64,000 nucleotides of DNA, from NCBI RefSeq assembly GCF_013620795.1, contig NZ_LGLW01000005.1:186001-250000 (forward strand), read 5' to 3'. Positions 1-8,585 of the stretch are shown piece after piece. Both the position numbers and the translations under genes were made by a program. This DNA is from Pseudomonas sp. Q2-TVG4-2. Lineage in GTDB: Bacteria; Pseudomonadota; Gammaproteobacteria; Pseudomonadales; Pseudomonadaceae. Within the stretch, counting starts at the first letter, position 1, and every line of letters starts with the position of its first letter. Under the pieces are notes generated by a model. The model was given only the letters and a program-made list of their open reading frames with translations, was not told where the DNA came from and ran no database searches.

Positions 1-1
1 T

Positions 2-622
2 GCCCTGGTGACCGTGGTGGACGTGGACAACGAAGAAGTACTGGCGCAGATCGATGTCGGCGTGGAGCCCGAGGGCATGGCCGTCAGCCCGGACGGCAAA
101 TGGGCGGTCAACACCAGCGAAACCACCAATATGCTGCACTGGATCGATACCGCCACCAACGCGCTGGTGGACAACACCCTCGTCGATCAGCGCCCGCGCC
201 ATGTTGAATTCACCAAGGACAGCAAGGTGCTCTGGGCTTCGTCGGAGATCGGCGGAACGGTTAGCGTGGTCGATGTCCAACAGCGGCAGATCCTCAAGAC
301 CATCAATTTCCAGATCAAGGGCGTCCACCGCGACAAGGTCCAACCGGTCGGCATCAAGCTCAGCTCGAATGGAAGGTACGCCTTCGTTGCCCTCGGCCCG
401 GCCAACCATATTGCTGTGGTCGATGCGAAAACCTACGAGGTACTCGACTACCTGCTGGTCGGTCGACGCGTCTGGCACATGGCGTTCAACCTTGACGAGA
501 GCCGGCTGCTGACCACCAACGGCGTCAGCGGCGACGTTTCGGTGATCGACGTCGATACGCTCAAGGTGGTCAAGTCGATCAAGGTCGGCCGCTATCCCTG
601 GGGTGTGGTGGTCACGCCATGA
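2..622 (+). CDS. YVTN beta-propeller protein, PQQ-linked (5' truncated)
   Basis: The reading frame is open to the left window edge, so the N-terminus and any signal peptide are missing. The visible 200-odd residues are repeated beta-propeller blades with the pattern V-V-D-V-x-N/T..V..I.VG.xPxGMAVSPDGK, ending in VGRYPWGVVVTP, as in the YVTN-repeat family. Proteins of this kind accompany PQQ-dependent alcohol oxidation genes in Pseudomonas and are thought to be periplasmic; their biochemical role is not established. The stop overlaps the start of the next gene by 4 bp (ATGA at 619-622), so it is translationally coupled to the ABC transporter genes. The family call is firm; the PQQ link rests on the neighbours (ABC pair, ErbR-like regulator, pqqF). 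Confidence 0.8.
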   Translation, partial: ALVTVVDVDNEEVLAQIDVGVEPEGMAVSPDGKWAVNTSETTNMLHWIDTATNALVDNTLVDQRPRHVEFTKDSKVLWASSEIGGTVSVVDVQQRQILKTINFQIKGVHRDKVQPVGIKLSSNGRYAFVALGPANHIAVVDAKTYEVLDYLLVGRRVWHMAFNLDESRLLTTNGVSGDVSVIDVDTLKVVKSIKVGRYPWGVVVTP

Positions 623-1347
623 GCGCACTGGACGTAGAAAACATCGGCTTCGCCTATGGCGCGCGGCAGGCATTGCAGAGCATTGGTTTCAGCGCTGCTG
701 CCGGCCGTTTCACCGCACTGCTCGGCCCTAACGGCGCGGGCAAGTCGACACTGATTGCCCTGCTCACACGCCTCTACGATCTGCAACAGGGCGAGATTCG
801 CGTGGCCGGTTACAGCCTGCGCAGCCAGCCGCGCGAGGCGTTGCGTCGCCTGGGTGTGGTGTTCCAGCAGAGCACGCTGGATCTCGATCTCAGCGTCCAG
901 CAGAACCTGCGTTACCACGCGGCCCTGCACGGTATGCCGCGCAGCCTCGCGAATGAACGCATCGAGCTCGAACTGGAGCGCCAGCAGCTCGGCGAACGGC
1001 GCAACAGCAAGGTGCGTGAGCTCAACGGCGGTCACCGGAGGCGGGTCGAGATCGCCCGTGCGCTGCTGCACAGACCCAGCTTGCTATTGCTCGACGAAGC
1101 CAGCGCCGGTCTCGACCCGGTCAGCCGGCAAGCACTCAACGCGCATGTGCGGGCGCTCTGCCATGACGAAGGCATGAGCGTGCTCTGGACGACGCATCTG
1201 CTGGACGAAGTGCAGGCCGCAGACGAGCTGATCATCCTCAACCGCGGCGGCCTCGTGGCCCAGGGGCGCGCCGGCTCGCTGTCCGCAGCGGACGGCAGCC
1301 TGGCGCAAACCTTCGCTCGCCTCACTCGCACCCCAGCGGCGGCCTGA
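619..1347 (+). CDS. ABC transporter ATP-binding protein, PQQ/alcohol oxidation cluster
   Basis: A 242-residue nucleotide-binding subunit. Walker A is GPNGAGKST at residues 36-44 and Walker B is LLLLDEASAGLDP. The signature motif reads LNGGHRRRVEIARAL, with Asn in place of the usual Ser of LSGG. A switch histidine follows in TTHLLDE. It resembles ATP-binding subunits of two-component exporters (the NodI/CcmA/drug-exporter group) found in the accessory operon of PQQ-dependent alcohol dehydrogenase. The substrate is unknown. Its start overlaps the propeller gene by 4 bp and its stop overlaps an in-frame ATG of the permease gene (TGATG), so the three form one operon. Confidence 0.88.
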   Translation: MSALDVENIGFAYGARQALQSIGFSAAAGRFTALLGPNGAGKSTLIALLTRLYDLQQGEIRVAGYSLRSQPREALRRLGVVFQQSTLDLDLSVQQNLRYHAALHGMPRSLANERIELELERQQLGERRNSKVRELNGGHRRRVEIARALLHRPSLLLLDEASAGLDPVSRQALNAHVRALCHDEGMSVLWTTHLLDEVQAADELIILNRGGLVAQGRAGSLSAADGSLAQTFARLTRTPAAA

Positions 1348-1403
1348 TGCACCGTGATCAACCCCTGTTGCCCTTCCCCGCGCCGGATTCTGGAGCCATC
1401 GTT

Positions 1404-2195
1404 ATGAGTGCCTATTGGGAATGCCTGCGCGCCATCGTCTGGCGTGAGTGGTTGCGTTTCGTCCAGCAGCGCTCGCGCTTTTTCAGCGCCCTAGTGCGCC
1501 CGCTGCTTTGGCTGGTGGTGTTCGCTGCCGGTTTCCGTGCGGCGTTGGGCATTGCGATCATCGAGCCGTACGACACCTACATCACCTACGAGACGTATAT
1601 CGTGCCGGGACTGGCCTGCATGATCCTGCTGTTCAATGGCATGCAGGGCTCATTGTCGATGGTCTATGACCGCGAGATGGGCAGCATGCGGGTGCTGCTC
1701 ACCAGCCCATTGCCGCGCAGTTTCCTGCTGGCGAGCAAGCTGCTCGCGACTGCCCTGATCTCGCTGCTGCAGGTCTACGCCTTTCTCATGATTGCCTGGT
1801 TCTACGGGGTACAGCCGCCAGCGGCTGGTCTGCTGATCGCCCTTCCGGCGCTGCTACTGGTGGCCTTGCTGCTCAGCGCACTCGGCCTGTTGCTGTCCAA
1901 CGGCATCCGCCAGCTGGAGAACTTCGCCGGGGTGATGAATTTCGTCATCTTCCCGATGTTTTTCCTGTCTTCGGCGTTGTATCCGCTGTGGAAAATGCGT
2001 GAGGCCAACGAATGGCTGTACTGGATCTGCTCGTTCAATCCGTTCACCTATGCGGTGGAACTGGTGCGCCATGCGCTCTATGAGCGGCTCAATCCGACGG
2101 CGCTGGCGGTCTGCCTCGGCCTGACGCTACTGTTCAGCCTCCTTGCCGTACTCAGTTTCAACCCACAGCACGCCGCGCTGCGTCGTGCGGCCTGA
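1404..2195 (+). CDS. ABC-2 type transporter permease
   Basis: An ABC-2 family membrane subunit partnering the upstream ATPase. About six hydrophobic segments are visible, including LVRPLLWLVVFAAGF near the N-terminus, LLIALPALLLVALLLSALGLLLS in the middle, and a final LGLTLLFSLLAVLSF. I prefer the ATG at 1404 because GGAG at 1392-1395 lies 8 bases upstream and the protein then begins MSAYWECLRAIVWREW, close to the membrane. An in-frame ATG at 1347, coupled to the ATPase stop, would add 19 residues of unconvincing sequence. The exported substrate is not known. Confidence 0.85.
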   Translation: MSAYWECLRAIVWREWLRFVQQRSRFFSALVRPLLWLVVFAAGFRAALGIAIIEPYDTYITYETYIVPGLACMILLFNGMQGSLSMVYDREMGSMRVLLTSPLPRSFLLASKLLATALISLLQVYAFLMIAWFYGVQPPAAGLLIALPALLLVALLLSALGLLLSNGIRQLENFAGVMNFVIFPMFFLSSALYPLWKMREANEWLYWICSFNPFTYAVELVRHALYERLNPTALAVCLGLTLLFSLLAVLSFNPQHAALRRAA

Positions 2196-2489
2196 ACAGC
2201 TACTACTTTGGTACTGGTTTTCCTGTCGATTGTAGGATTCCCAATTGGCGCTCATTGCTCTGTAATGTGGCCGATCGAAGTACTGATGTTGCGCGCCGTT
2301 CGCCGCCGCCGCCAACGCCTTCGTCTCAGCCGCGGTGGATTACTTCGAGGGCTGGGCACGCCCGGGTACCGACGGCCGCTCCCTGAGAAACCGATTCAGC
2401 GCAACGCCCTGCCGCTGGACGATCGAAGCTGCGAACGAAGGCCTTTTCCGATCCACCCCACCATAATCACAACAATGAGGTGACCGGCC

Positions 2490-3155
2490 ATGTACAAGAT
2501 ACTGATTGCTGATGACCACCCGCTGTTCCGCGAAGCCATCCACAACGTCATCCGCGACGGCTTTCCAGGCAGCGACATTCTTGAAACCGCCGACCTCGAC
2601 AGCGCGCTGGCGATCACGCTGGAAAACGACGATCTGGACCTCGTGCTGCTGGATCTGAACATGCCCGGCATGCATGGGCTCAACGGGCTGATCAACCTGC
2701 GCAACGAAGCGCCGACCATTCCGGTGGTGATCGTCTCGGCCGAACAGGACAAACAGATCGTGCTGCAGGCCATTACTTATGGCGCCTGCGGTTTCATCAC
2801 CAAGTCCTCGCCACGCGCGCAAATGACCGATGCCATCGAGCAGATTCTCAACGGCAATGTCTACCTGCCTTCGGACGTCATCCGCAGCCAGAAAGCCAAT
2901 ACTCGCCGCGCCCAGCACAACGAACCGACCATCCCACCCGAGCTGCTCCAGGCACTGACTCGCAAGCAGCTGCTGGTGTTGGAGCGCATGACCAAGGGCG
3001 AATCGAACAAGCAGATTGCCTACAACCTCGATATCGCTGAAACCACCGTCAAGGCGCACGTTTCGGCAATCTTGCGCAAACTCAACGTGCACAACCGGGT
3101 ACAGGCGATCCTTTCGGCGGGGGACATCGACTTCACCGCCTATCTGCGCCGCTGA
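2490..3155 (+). CDS. erbR: LuxR-family response regulator, ErbR/AgmR-like
   Basis: A 221-residue two-domain regulator. The receiver has the acidic pair D8-D9, phospho-acceptor D55 in LLLDLNMPG and K105 in FITKSS. A C-terminal LuxR/NarL helix-turn-helix begins near residue 150 ([43 protein letters not shown]). A good Shine-Dalgarno (AATGAGGTGACC) precedes the ATG. Position next to PQQ-linked genes and a NahK/ErcS'-like kinase matches ErbR (AgmR, ExaE-like) of P. aeruginosa, which activates ethanol oxidation and PQQ genes. The gene name is inferred from this context and sequence style, not from an alignment. Confidence 0.82.
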   Translation: MYKILIADDHPLFREAIHNVIRDGFPGSDILETADLDSALAITLENDDLDLVLLDLNMPGMHGLNGLINLRNEAPTIPVVIVSAEQDKQIVLQAITYGACGFITKSSPRAQMTDAIEQILNGNVYLPSDVIRSQKANTRRAQHNEPTIPPELLQALTRKQLLVLERMTKGESNKQIAYNLDIAETTVKAHVSAILRKLNVHNRVQAILSAGDIDFTAYLRR

Positions 3156-3173
3156 TTCCCACGCGCAAGGTAC

Positions 3174-3201
3174 CTTTCGCGAGCGAGCTCGCTCGCGAAA
3201 G
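3174..3201. repeat. Perfect 28-bp palindrome between convergent genes
   Basis: The 14 bases from 3174 are followed directly by their exact reverse complement, giving a loopless inverted repeat rich in CGAGC/GCTCG. It lies between the stop of the response regulator (3155) and the stop of the hybrid kinase (3216). The core is like the arms of Pseudomonas REP sequences. It may act as a bidirectional transcription stop or be a REP remnant; there is no T-run on either side. Confidence 0.7.
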
Positions 3202-3215
3202 TGCTGGCCTCCACT

Positions 3216-5852
3216 TCACGAACTCCCATGTTCCATCATGTGACAGATCGCGGTCTTCAGTTTCATCGGTCGCACCGGCTTGTGCATCAGCATGTGCCCC
3301 AGCTCGCGGACCTGCTGCTTGAGCTCATTGCTGTAGTTGGCCGTGATCATCAAGGCCGGTAACGGACTGGCGCGGCGTGCGTTGACAGTGGCGACCACAT
3401 CAACGCCGTTGCAGCCGTTATCCAGATGGTAATCGACGATGATCAGGTCGGCGTCGGCATGGAAGTTGTCGACCTGGCCCGCCAGGTCTTCTTCGGAATG
3501 CGCAGTGATCACGATGCAGCCCCAACCTTCGAGCAAGGTGCGCATACCGGCGCAGATTGCGGTGTCGTTGTCGATTACCCAAACGCGCGCGCCCTTGAGT
3601 CGCTCCAGCAGCAAATCGGTGGTAGTCGGCTCCGACCGGGCTGTCGGTGCGCGTCTGGACAGTGGTACCTCGATGGTGAAGACCGAACCACGTCCCGGCT
3701 GCGAGCGCACCAGAATGCGGTGACCGAGCATGCGGGCAATCTTGTCGACGATCGCCAGACCGAGGCCGAGACCACGGTCCTGATTGGGACGTACCCCCTC
3801 GCCACGTTTGAACTCGTGAAAGACCTCCTCCAGTCTATCTTCGGCGATCCCCACACCGGTGTCCCAGACCTCGATCGAGAGGCTCTGGCGATGGCGCCGG
3901 CAGCCGAGTAGCACACGGCCTTGGGGTGTGTAGCGAATCGCATTGGTGAGCAGGTTGCGCAGAATCCGCGCAAGCAATTGAATATCGCTGCGCACCAGCG
4001 CCGAGCATGGAATAAAGTCCAGCTGCAGTTGCTCACTGCTGGCTACCTGGCGGAACTCCACAGCCAGGTTTTCCAATAGCTCGCTCACGGCGAAGGGCGC
4101 GATATCCGGCTTGATCACGCCAGCGTCGAGCTTGGAAATATCCACCAGGGTGCCGAGCAGGTTCTCCACGTCTTCCAGCGAATTGCTGATGTTGCGGATC
4201 AGCCCGCTGTTCGGCGCAGCAGGCTGCTCCAGCAGTGCACTGGTGAACAGCCGCGCGGCATTGAGCGGCTGCAGCAGATCGTGGCTGACCGCGGCGAGAA
4301 ACTTGGTCTTGGACAGATTGGCCAGTTCCGCCTCACGCTTTGCCTCACGCAGACGCGCTTCGGCATGGGCGCGCTCGTCGATCTCGCAGAGCAGCTGCTC
4401 GTTCAGGCTGGTCAGCTCCGCGGTCCGTTCACGAACCCGCTGTTCGAGGTTCTGATAGGCCTGATGCAAGGCTTCGGCGGTTCGGCGTCGGTCGGTGATG
4501 TCCTGGATCAGCACGAAGATGCCGGCCACTTCGCCGTTGGGCTGCCGGTTCGGTACGTAGGAGCGCAGCATGTAGCGTTGCTGGCCCGAGTGGTTGGGCT
4601 CGGCCATTTCGAAACTGACGCTCTCACCCGACATTGCGCGCTCGATATACGGCTCGAGCTGCTGCCAGTGCTCCCCGCTGTGTATCTCCCGAAGGCATTG
4701 GCCGAGCATGCCGTCGCTGGGCCAGCGATACCATTCCTCGTAGACCTTGTTGGTGAACTCGTAGGTCAAATCCGCCGAGACGTAGGCGATCAATGCCGGC
4801 ACATGATCGGTGATCAGGCGAATCCAGCGCTCGCTTTCGCGCAACGCCTCGGCATGTTGGTAGCGCTCGGTAATGTCGGTGAAGGTATTGACGAAGCCGC
4901 CGGTGGGCAATGGATGGGTGCGGATTTCCAGGGTGCGGCCATCGAACAGGTGCTGTTCGAGCTCGCCCAACGGCTGGCCGTTGGCGTCACGGGTATCGGG
5001 CGTCAGCAGCCTGAGTTCGCTGTCGGCCATTGCCTCCTCGAATGGCCGGTTCGCCTCGATCGGCGCAAGCCCGCAAAGCTCCAGAAAACGCCCGTTCCAC
5101 AATTCCAGGCTGCCGTCCGCACTGATCATGGCCACCCCCTGGGAGAGGTTGTCGACCGCGCGCTGGAGCAGCCGCGATTTCTGAGCCAAGGCCTGTTCGC
5201 GGCGCATGGTTTCGCTGACCTTGACCTCGGTGATATCGGTATAGAGCATCACCAGCCCGCCTTCGCGGGTCGGCCGCTCGCTGACCTGAACCCAGCGACC
5301 GGTATGCAGCCGGTAGACGGTTGGCTCGTTGCCCTTGCCGCGATGCTCCTCGGCGATCAGCCCGCTGTTTTCCGCCAGCCTTCGCACCTCGGCCAGCCGC
5401 GTGCCGCTGTGGATGCGTGTACGCGTGCGGCTCCAGATCGACTTGAAGCGCTTGTTGAACAGCACGATGCGCTGGTCCTTATCGAACAGCACGAACGCAT
5501 CGGAAATGCTCTCGATGGCATCGACGAGATGCTGGTGTGCGGTTTCTGCCCGCAGCCGCGCATCGCTGAGAAGCCGGTTGCTGGCCTTGAGTTCAGCCAT
5601 CGCCTGGTTCAACGCATCGGTGCGCTCACGCACCTGCTCAGCCAGCTCGACCGAATGCTGAAACGCGGCATAGGAGGCATCACGTCCGGAGCCGCTGGAT
5701 TCGATGCGTTCGATCAGCGCGGTATTGATGCGCCGTAGCTTGCCATTCTCGCGCTCGAGTTCGGCGTGGCGCTTCAGCAGTTCAGCGAGCGCCCCGCCCT
5801 CCAGGCCTACCGATGGCAACTCCGGTGAAGGTCTGGTTGATATGCATGCCAT
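3216..5852 (-). CDS. nahK: Hybrid sensor histidine kinase, NahK/ErcS'-like
   Basis: An 878-residue cytoplasmic hybrid kinase with no membrane segments. In order: an N-terminal coiled coil (about 20-110), three PAS domains (starting near 110, 230 and 340), a second coiled coil (about 455-510), HisKA with H524 in AVSHDLLQPLNAARL, and HATPase_c with NLLTNAIRY, DTGVGI and GLGLGLAI. A C-terminal receiver carries D807 in IIVDYHLDNG. In P. aeruginosa the equivalent kinase (PA1976) signals through the phosphotransfer protein HptB in biofilm control and is inhibited by NosP; as ErcS' it is also tied to ethanol oxidation. The chosen start lies 71 bp inside the upstream FIST gene. A later start cannot be excluded, but the overlap makes coupling likely. 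Confidence 0.88.
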   Translation of the reverse strand: MACISTRPSPELPSVGLEGGALAELLKRHAELERENGKLRRINTALIERIESSGSGRDASYAAFQHSVELAEQVRERTDALNQAMAELKASNRLLSDARLRAETAHQHLVDAIESISDAFVLFDKDQRIVLFNKRFKSIWSRTRTRIHSGTRLAEVRRLAENSGLIAEEHRGKGNEPTVYRLHTGRWVQVSERPTREGGLVMLYTDITEVKVSETMRREQALAQKSRLLQRAVDNLSQGVAMISADGSLELWNGRFLELCGLAPIEANRPFEEAMADSELRLLTPDTRDANGQPLGELEQHLFDGRTLEIRTHPLPTGGFVNTFTDITERYQHAEALRESERWIRLITDHVPALIAYVSADLTYEFTNKVYEEWYRWPSDGMLGQCLREIHSGEHWQQLEPYIERAMSGESVSFEMAEPNHSGQQRYMLRSYVPNRQPNGEVAGIFVLIQDITDRRRTAEALHQAYQNLEQRVRERTAELTSLNEQLLCEIDERAHAEARLREAKREAELANLSKTKFLAAVSHDLLQPLNAARLFTSALLEQPAAPNSGLIRNISNSLEDVENLLGTLVDISKLDAGVIKPDIAPFAVSELLENLAVEFRQVASSEQLQLDFIPCSALVRSDIQLLARILRNLLTNAIRYTPQGRVLLGCRRHRQSLSIEVWDTGVGIAEDRLEEVFHEFKRGEGVRPNQDRGLGLGLAIVDKIARMLGHRILVRSQPGRGSVFTIEVPLSRRAPTARSEPTTTDLLLERLKGARVWVIDNDTAICAGMRTLLEGWGCIVITAHSEEDLAGQVDNFHADADLIIVDYHLDNGCNGVDVVATVNARRASPLPALMITANYSNELKQQVRELGHMLMHKPVRPMKLKTAICHMMEHGSS

Positions 5853-6963
5853 TGAACTGCTCCCCGTAGGTGTTGAAGCCGATCACCTGTTGGCGTCGGA
5901 GAAAAGCCGAGGTTTGCTCCGTGGCCCCGTCGGCCTCGATCTCAAGCCGCCGCAAAAAGCAGTCGCAGCCGATGGTCAACAAAGGCGTGCCGAGCCGTTG
6001 CTCGAGGCGTTCGAACAGCGCTTCGAGGTTTGGCATGAGCGGGCCTGGACGCATGGCGGTGAGTACGATGCCGTTCTCCACCGCACAGTAAAAAGTCAGG
6101 CTAAGGTCGTCGTTGACCTTCTGGATCGAGCGCACGTAGTAGTGCTCATTGATGCGCACCGCCAGCGGGTGCGCAGCGAACAGCCGGTGATCGAGATCGA
6201 TCACGCTCACCCCGATCAGCCGTGCGTACTCCTCGGCCGCCGGTTCGGCATTGAGCTCGTAGACGCGCCTGGCGTGGCTGTCGGCCTCGGTCACCACCAG
6301 CTTCTCGCCGCGCGGCAGTATGTGGTGGGTGGTGAACACCTCGAAATCCAGCCAGGTGTTGATCAAAACCACGACGGCTGCCCCGTTGTGGAATTTGCCG
6401 TCGTAATAGACGTGGGTATCGGTCAGGTGATTGTCATCACCGGCCGAGCCGCCAAAGTGCGGGATGCTGCCAAAGGCGGCACTCAGCGCCGAGAGGACGA
6501 TCTCCTCGCGACTGGACAGTCCGTCCAGCAGCGTCAGGGCGAAACTGTGGTCCTTGATCGGCGCCAGCGAGTTGCTGCGGCAATCGCTGCCCAGACGCTC
6601 CACCAATTGCTGGGCGTCGATCAGGCCGAAACGGTCCATTTCGACGATCAGCTCGCTGGCAATGGAAAAGCTGCGGTGATCGAAACCGACGGACGTCACG
6701 CAACTGCGGCCGTAGCCCTGGGAAGTGATTTCGCCCGCCGAGGTGCAACCCACCACCCGCACTCCGCCGAAGTACTGCTTCAGCGCATCGCCCAACGCTG
6801 GAAGGTCATATTCGGCCGAGCAGAAAAACAGCACGAAACCCAGATGCGGATGGATCAACTGGCGCGCCAGGTCCTGAGCCACCGTTTCGACGTCACGGGC
6901 CTCGGACATCGCTGTGCGTATCACCTCGCCTGTTTGTTCGATCACGCACCGCACCCCATACAC
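5782..6963 (-). CDS. nosP: FIST-domain sensory protein, NosP-like
   Basis: A 393-residue protein with an N-terminal FIST domain (GFVLFFCSAEYDLPALGDAL then VRVVGCTSAGEIT) and a FIST_C half (GEKLVVTEADSHARRVYELNAEPAAEEYARLIG). No signal peptide or membrane helix is evident. A FIST gene directly upstream of and overlapping a NahK-type kinase is the arrangement of nosP (PA1975) and nahK (PA1976) in P. aeruginosa. There NosP is a haem protein that binds nitric oxide and inhibits NahK autophosphorylation. I infer the same role here from gene order and domain. The haem-ligand residue was not verified. Confidence 0.82.
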   Translation of the reverse strand: MYGVRCVIEQTGEVIRTAMSEARDVETVAQDLARQLIHPHLGFVLFFCSAEYDLPALGDALKQYFGGVRVVGCTSAGEITSQGYGRSCVTSVGFDHRSFSIASELIVEMDRFGLIDAQQLVERLGSDCRSNSLAPIKDHSFALTLLDGLSSREEIVLSALSAAFGSIPHFGGSAGDDNHLTDTHVYYDGKFHNGAAVVVLINTWLDFEVFTTHHILPRGEKLVVTEADSHARRVYELNAEPAAEEYARLIGVSVIDLDHRLFAAHPLAVRINEHYYVRSIQKVNDDLSLTFYCAVENGIVLTAMRPGPLMPNLEALFERLEQRLGTPLLTIGCDCFLRRLEIEADGATEQTSAFLRRQQVIGFNTYGEQFNGMHINQTFTGVAIGRPGGRGAR

Positions 6964-7087
6964 CGATAGTGGTTATCCCATTCTTGGTCACGGCGTAGAG
7001 CGCGCAAATGCTACTTCAGTACCGGCGGCGGCCTGCCAAGGTAGCAAAGCGATGAAACAGCGCAGGCTCCAGACGGCTGTTCGTCGA

Positions 7088-7124
7088 ATAAAAAAGGCGG
7101 ACACCCCGAAAGAGGCGTCCGCCT
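7088..7124 (-). terminator. Rho-independent terminator of the porin gene
   Basis: Arms AGGCGGAC (7095-7102) and GTCCGCCT (7117-7124) form an 8-bp stem. On the minus strand the stem is followed by a run of T (plus-strand AATAAAAAA at 7088-7095). It sits 19 bp beyond the porin stop, as expected for a terminator. Confidence 0.88.
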
Positions 7125-7142
7125 GGATGGTGCCGGCTGCGC

Positions 7143-8330
7143 TTAGAAGCTCAGCGTCGCACCAATGGCGAAGGTGCGAGTGTCCTCGTCGAGGGCATCG
7201 GTTTCTCGACCGCGCAGCTCGAACTCGTTCACCTCGGCAACCAGCTTGAGGTTGTCGTTGATGGTACGGAAGTAGGCGATTCCGCGCGTTTCGTAGTCGG
7301 CGGCAGTACCCAGACCGTTACCGTCATCCTTGGTCTTGCCAGTCGACAGCGCTACACGGTTTTTGCCAAAGGTATAGGAGCCCTGAAGCAGATAGCCGTC
7401 GCTGTCCACGTCGCGCAGCTGCGCTTCGCCAGCGTTGTTGGTGTAGAACGGGTTGATGCCCTCCGCCTGAAAGCCCGACGCGGTAACGGAGAACGCCTCC
7501 ATCTTGGCCTGAACCCCATAGCCAAGCCCCTTGGAGTCGACCTCGTCGATAGTGCTGTCGGTGTTCTTGGAGGTCTGCTGCATACCGTTGACCCAGGAGT
7601 AGATCTTGGCGCCGGCCAGGTCGAACTGGTAGGTGATTTCGGTTTCGAAACGAGGGCTGTCTTGGTAGGCCTCATCCAGCGCGTTGCTGGCGTCATCCGT
7701 GGTATCGACCGGATCCATGATGCCGGCGGCAATACGCAGGCCGTGCATGACTGGGGAGCGATAGGTGACCTGTGAAGTCGGGAACGGGTACGGGTAGCCG
7801 GTGCCGATATTGCCGAATGAAACGCCGCCGAAATCGACCAGCCCCAAGGTGTCGCTGACCTGGCCATATCCGGTGAGCATCTCGTCGAGGAAGATGTTGG
7901 AGCGGCCGAACAGGCCGAAATCCTTACCGAACAGTACCTCGCCCCACTGGTCGTTGGATGCGGTGCCGTAGAACTGACGAACGTCGATGCCGGTCTCGGT
8001 GCCATTGGTGTCGCTGTCGTTGATCGTCACCCAGAAGGAGGAGCGACCGCCGATTTTCAAATCGTCGAGCTGCTTACCGAAGTTGAAACCGATGTAATTG
8101 GGCAGAAAGCCCATTTTCACCCGGGACTGGTCGCGGTCGAACTGCTCCCCGGCACGATCGACATCGCTACTGACGTAGAAGGTGTTGAAGTAGCCGTCGA
8201 CGGAGAACGTCGTGTCATCCTTATCGTAAAGCACTATCTCGGCAAAGGCCGACTGGCTCAGGGTCATGGCAATCGCGCTGGCCAGGGCCAGCGGCAATAA
8301 AGGGGTAACTGCTTTCTTCTTGTTGTGCAT
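7143..8330 (-). CDS. Outer-membrane porin
   Basis: A 395-residue protein with a signal peptide (MHNKKKAVTPLLPLALASAIAMTLSQSAFA) followed by alternating amphipathic strands, e.g. FSVDGYFNTFYV and VKMGFLPNYIGFNFGKQL. It ends in a C-terminal phenylalanine (FAIGATLSF), the outer-membrane assembly signal. Composition and length fit a Gram-negative general porin of the Porin_4 type. It may pass small substrates such as alcohols or sugars, but nothing in the sequence fixes the substrate. It has its own terminator and lies between nosP and pqqF on the same strand. Confidence 0.85.
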   Translation of the reverse strand: MHNKKKAVTPLLPLALASAIAMTLSQSAFAEIVLYDKDDTTFSVDGYFNTFYVSSDVDRAGEQFDRDQSRVKMGFLPNYIGFNFGKQLDDLKIGGRSSFWVTINDSDTNGTETGIDVRQFYGTASNDQWGEVLFGKDFGLFGRSNIFLDEMLTGYGQVSDTLGLVDFGGVSFGNIGTGYPYPFPTSQVTYRSPVMHGLRIAAGIMDPVDTTDDASNALDEAYQDSPRFETEITYQFDLAGAKIYSWVNGMQQTSKNTDSTIDEVDSKGLGYGVQAKMEAFSVTASGFQAEGINPFYTNNAGEAQLRDVDSDGYLLQGSYTFGKNRVALSTGKTKDDGNGLGTAADYETRGIAYFRTINDNLKLVAEVNEFELRGRETDALDEDTRTFAIGATLSF

Positions 8331-8585
8331 GGCGCTCTCCGCTGAGGTGACGACGGGCAGTCGTGTCGAGGCGGATTATCGAAAGCGCTGGGAGGCGGCC
8401 ATACGCTGCAATAGCGGTAATTGGTTAGTGCTTTGGCCGGTTGGCATTGGCTGCTGCTTAAGCAGATGAGGCGCTGGCCGGAAGCAGCAGCGCTTTGGTA
8501 TTAGGCCGTTACGCTTCGGGATGTGGTAGGCAGCATCACGCGCCGGGACAGACCAGTCGCTGGAAGGGCTTGGTAATTGCCGGGC

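Noticed and set aside
2208..2483. A 91-codon open frame between the permease and response-regulator genes
   Set aside because: Arg-rich, no ribosome-binding site, no recognisable family; treated as intergenic.
4281..5738. A 485-codon open frame on the plus strand
   Set aside because: It is antisense to the hybrid kinase, has no recognisable domain and reflects the high GC content; the kinase frame has clear PAS and HisKA motifs.
5704..6969. A 421-codon plus-strand open frame
   Set aside because: It lies opposite the FIST gene and has no family features.
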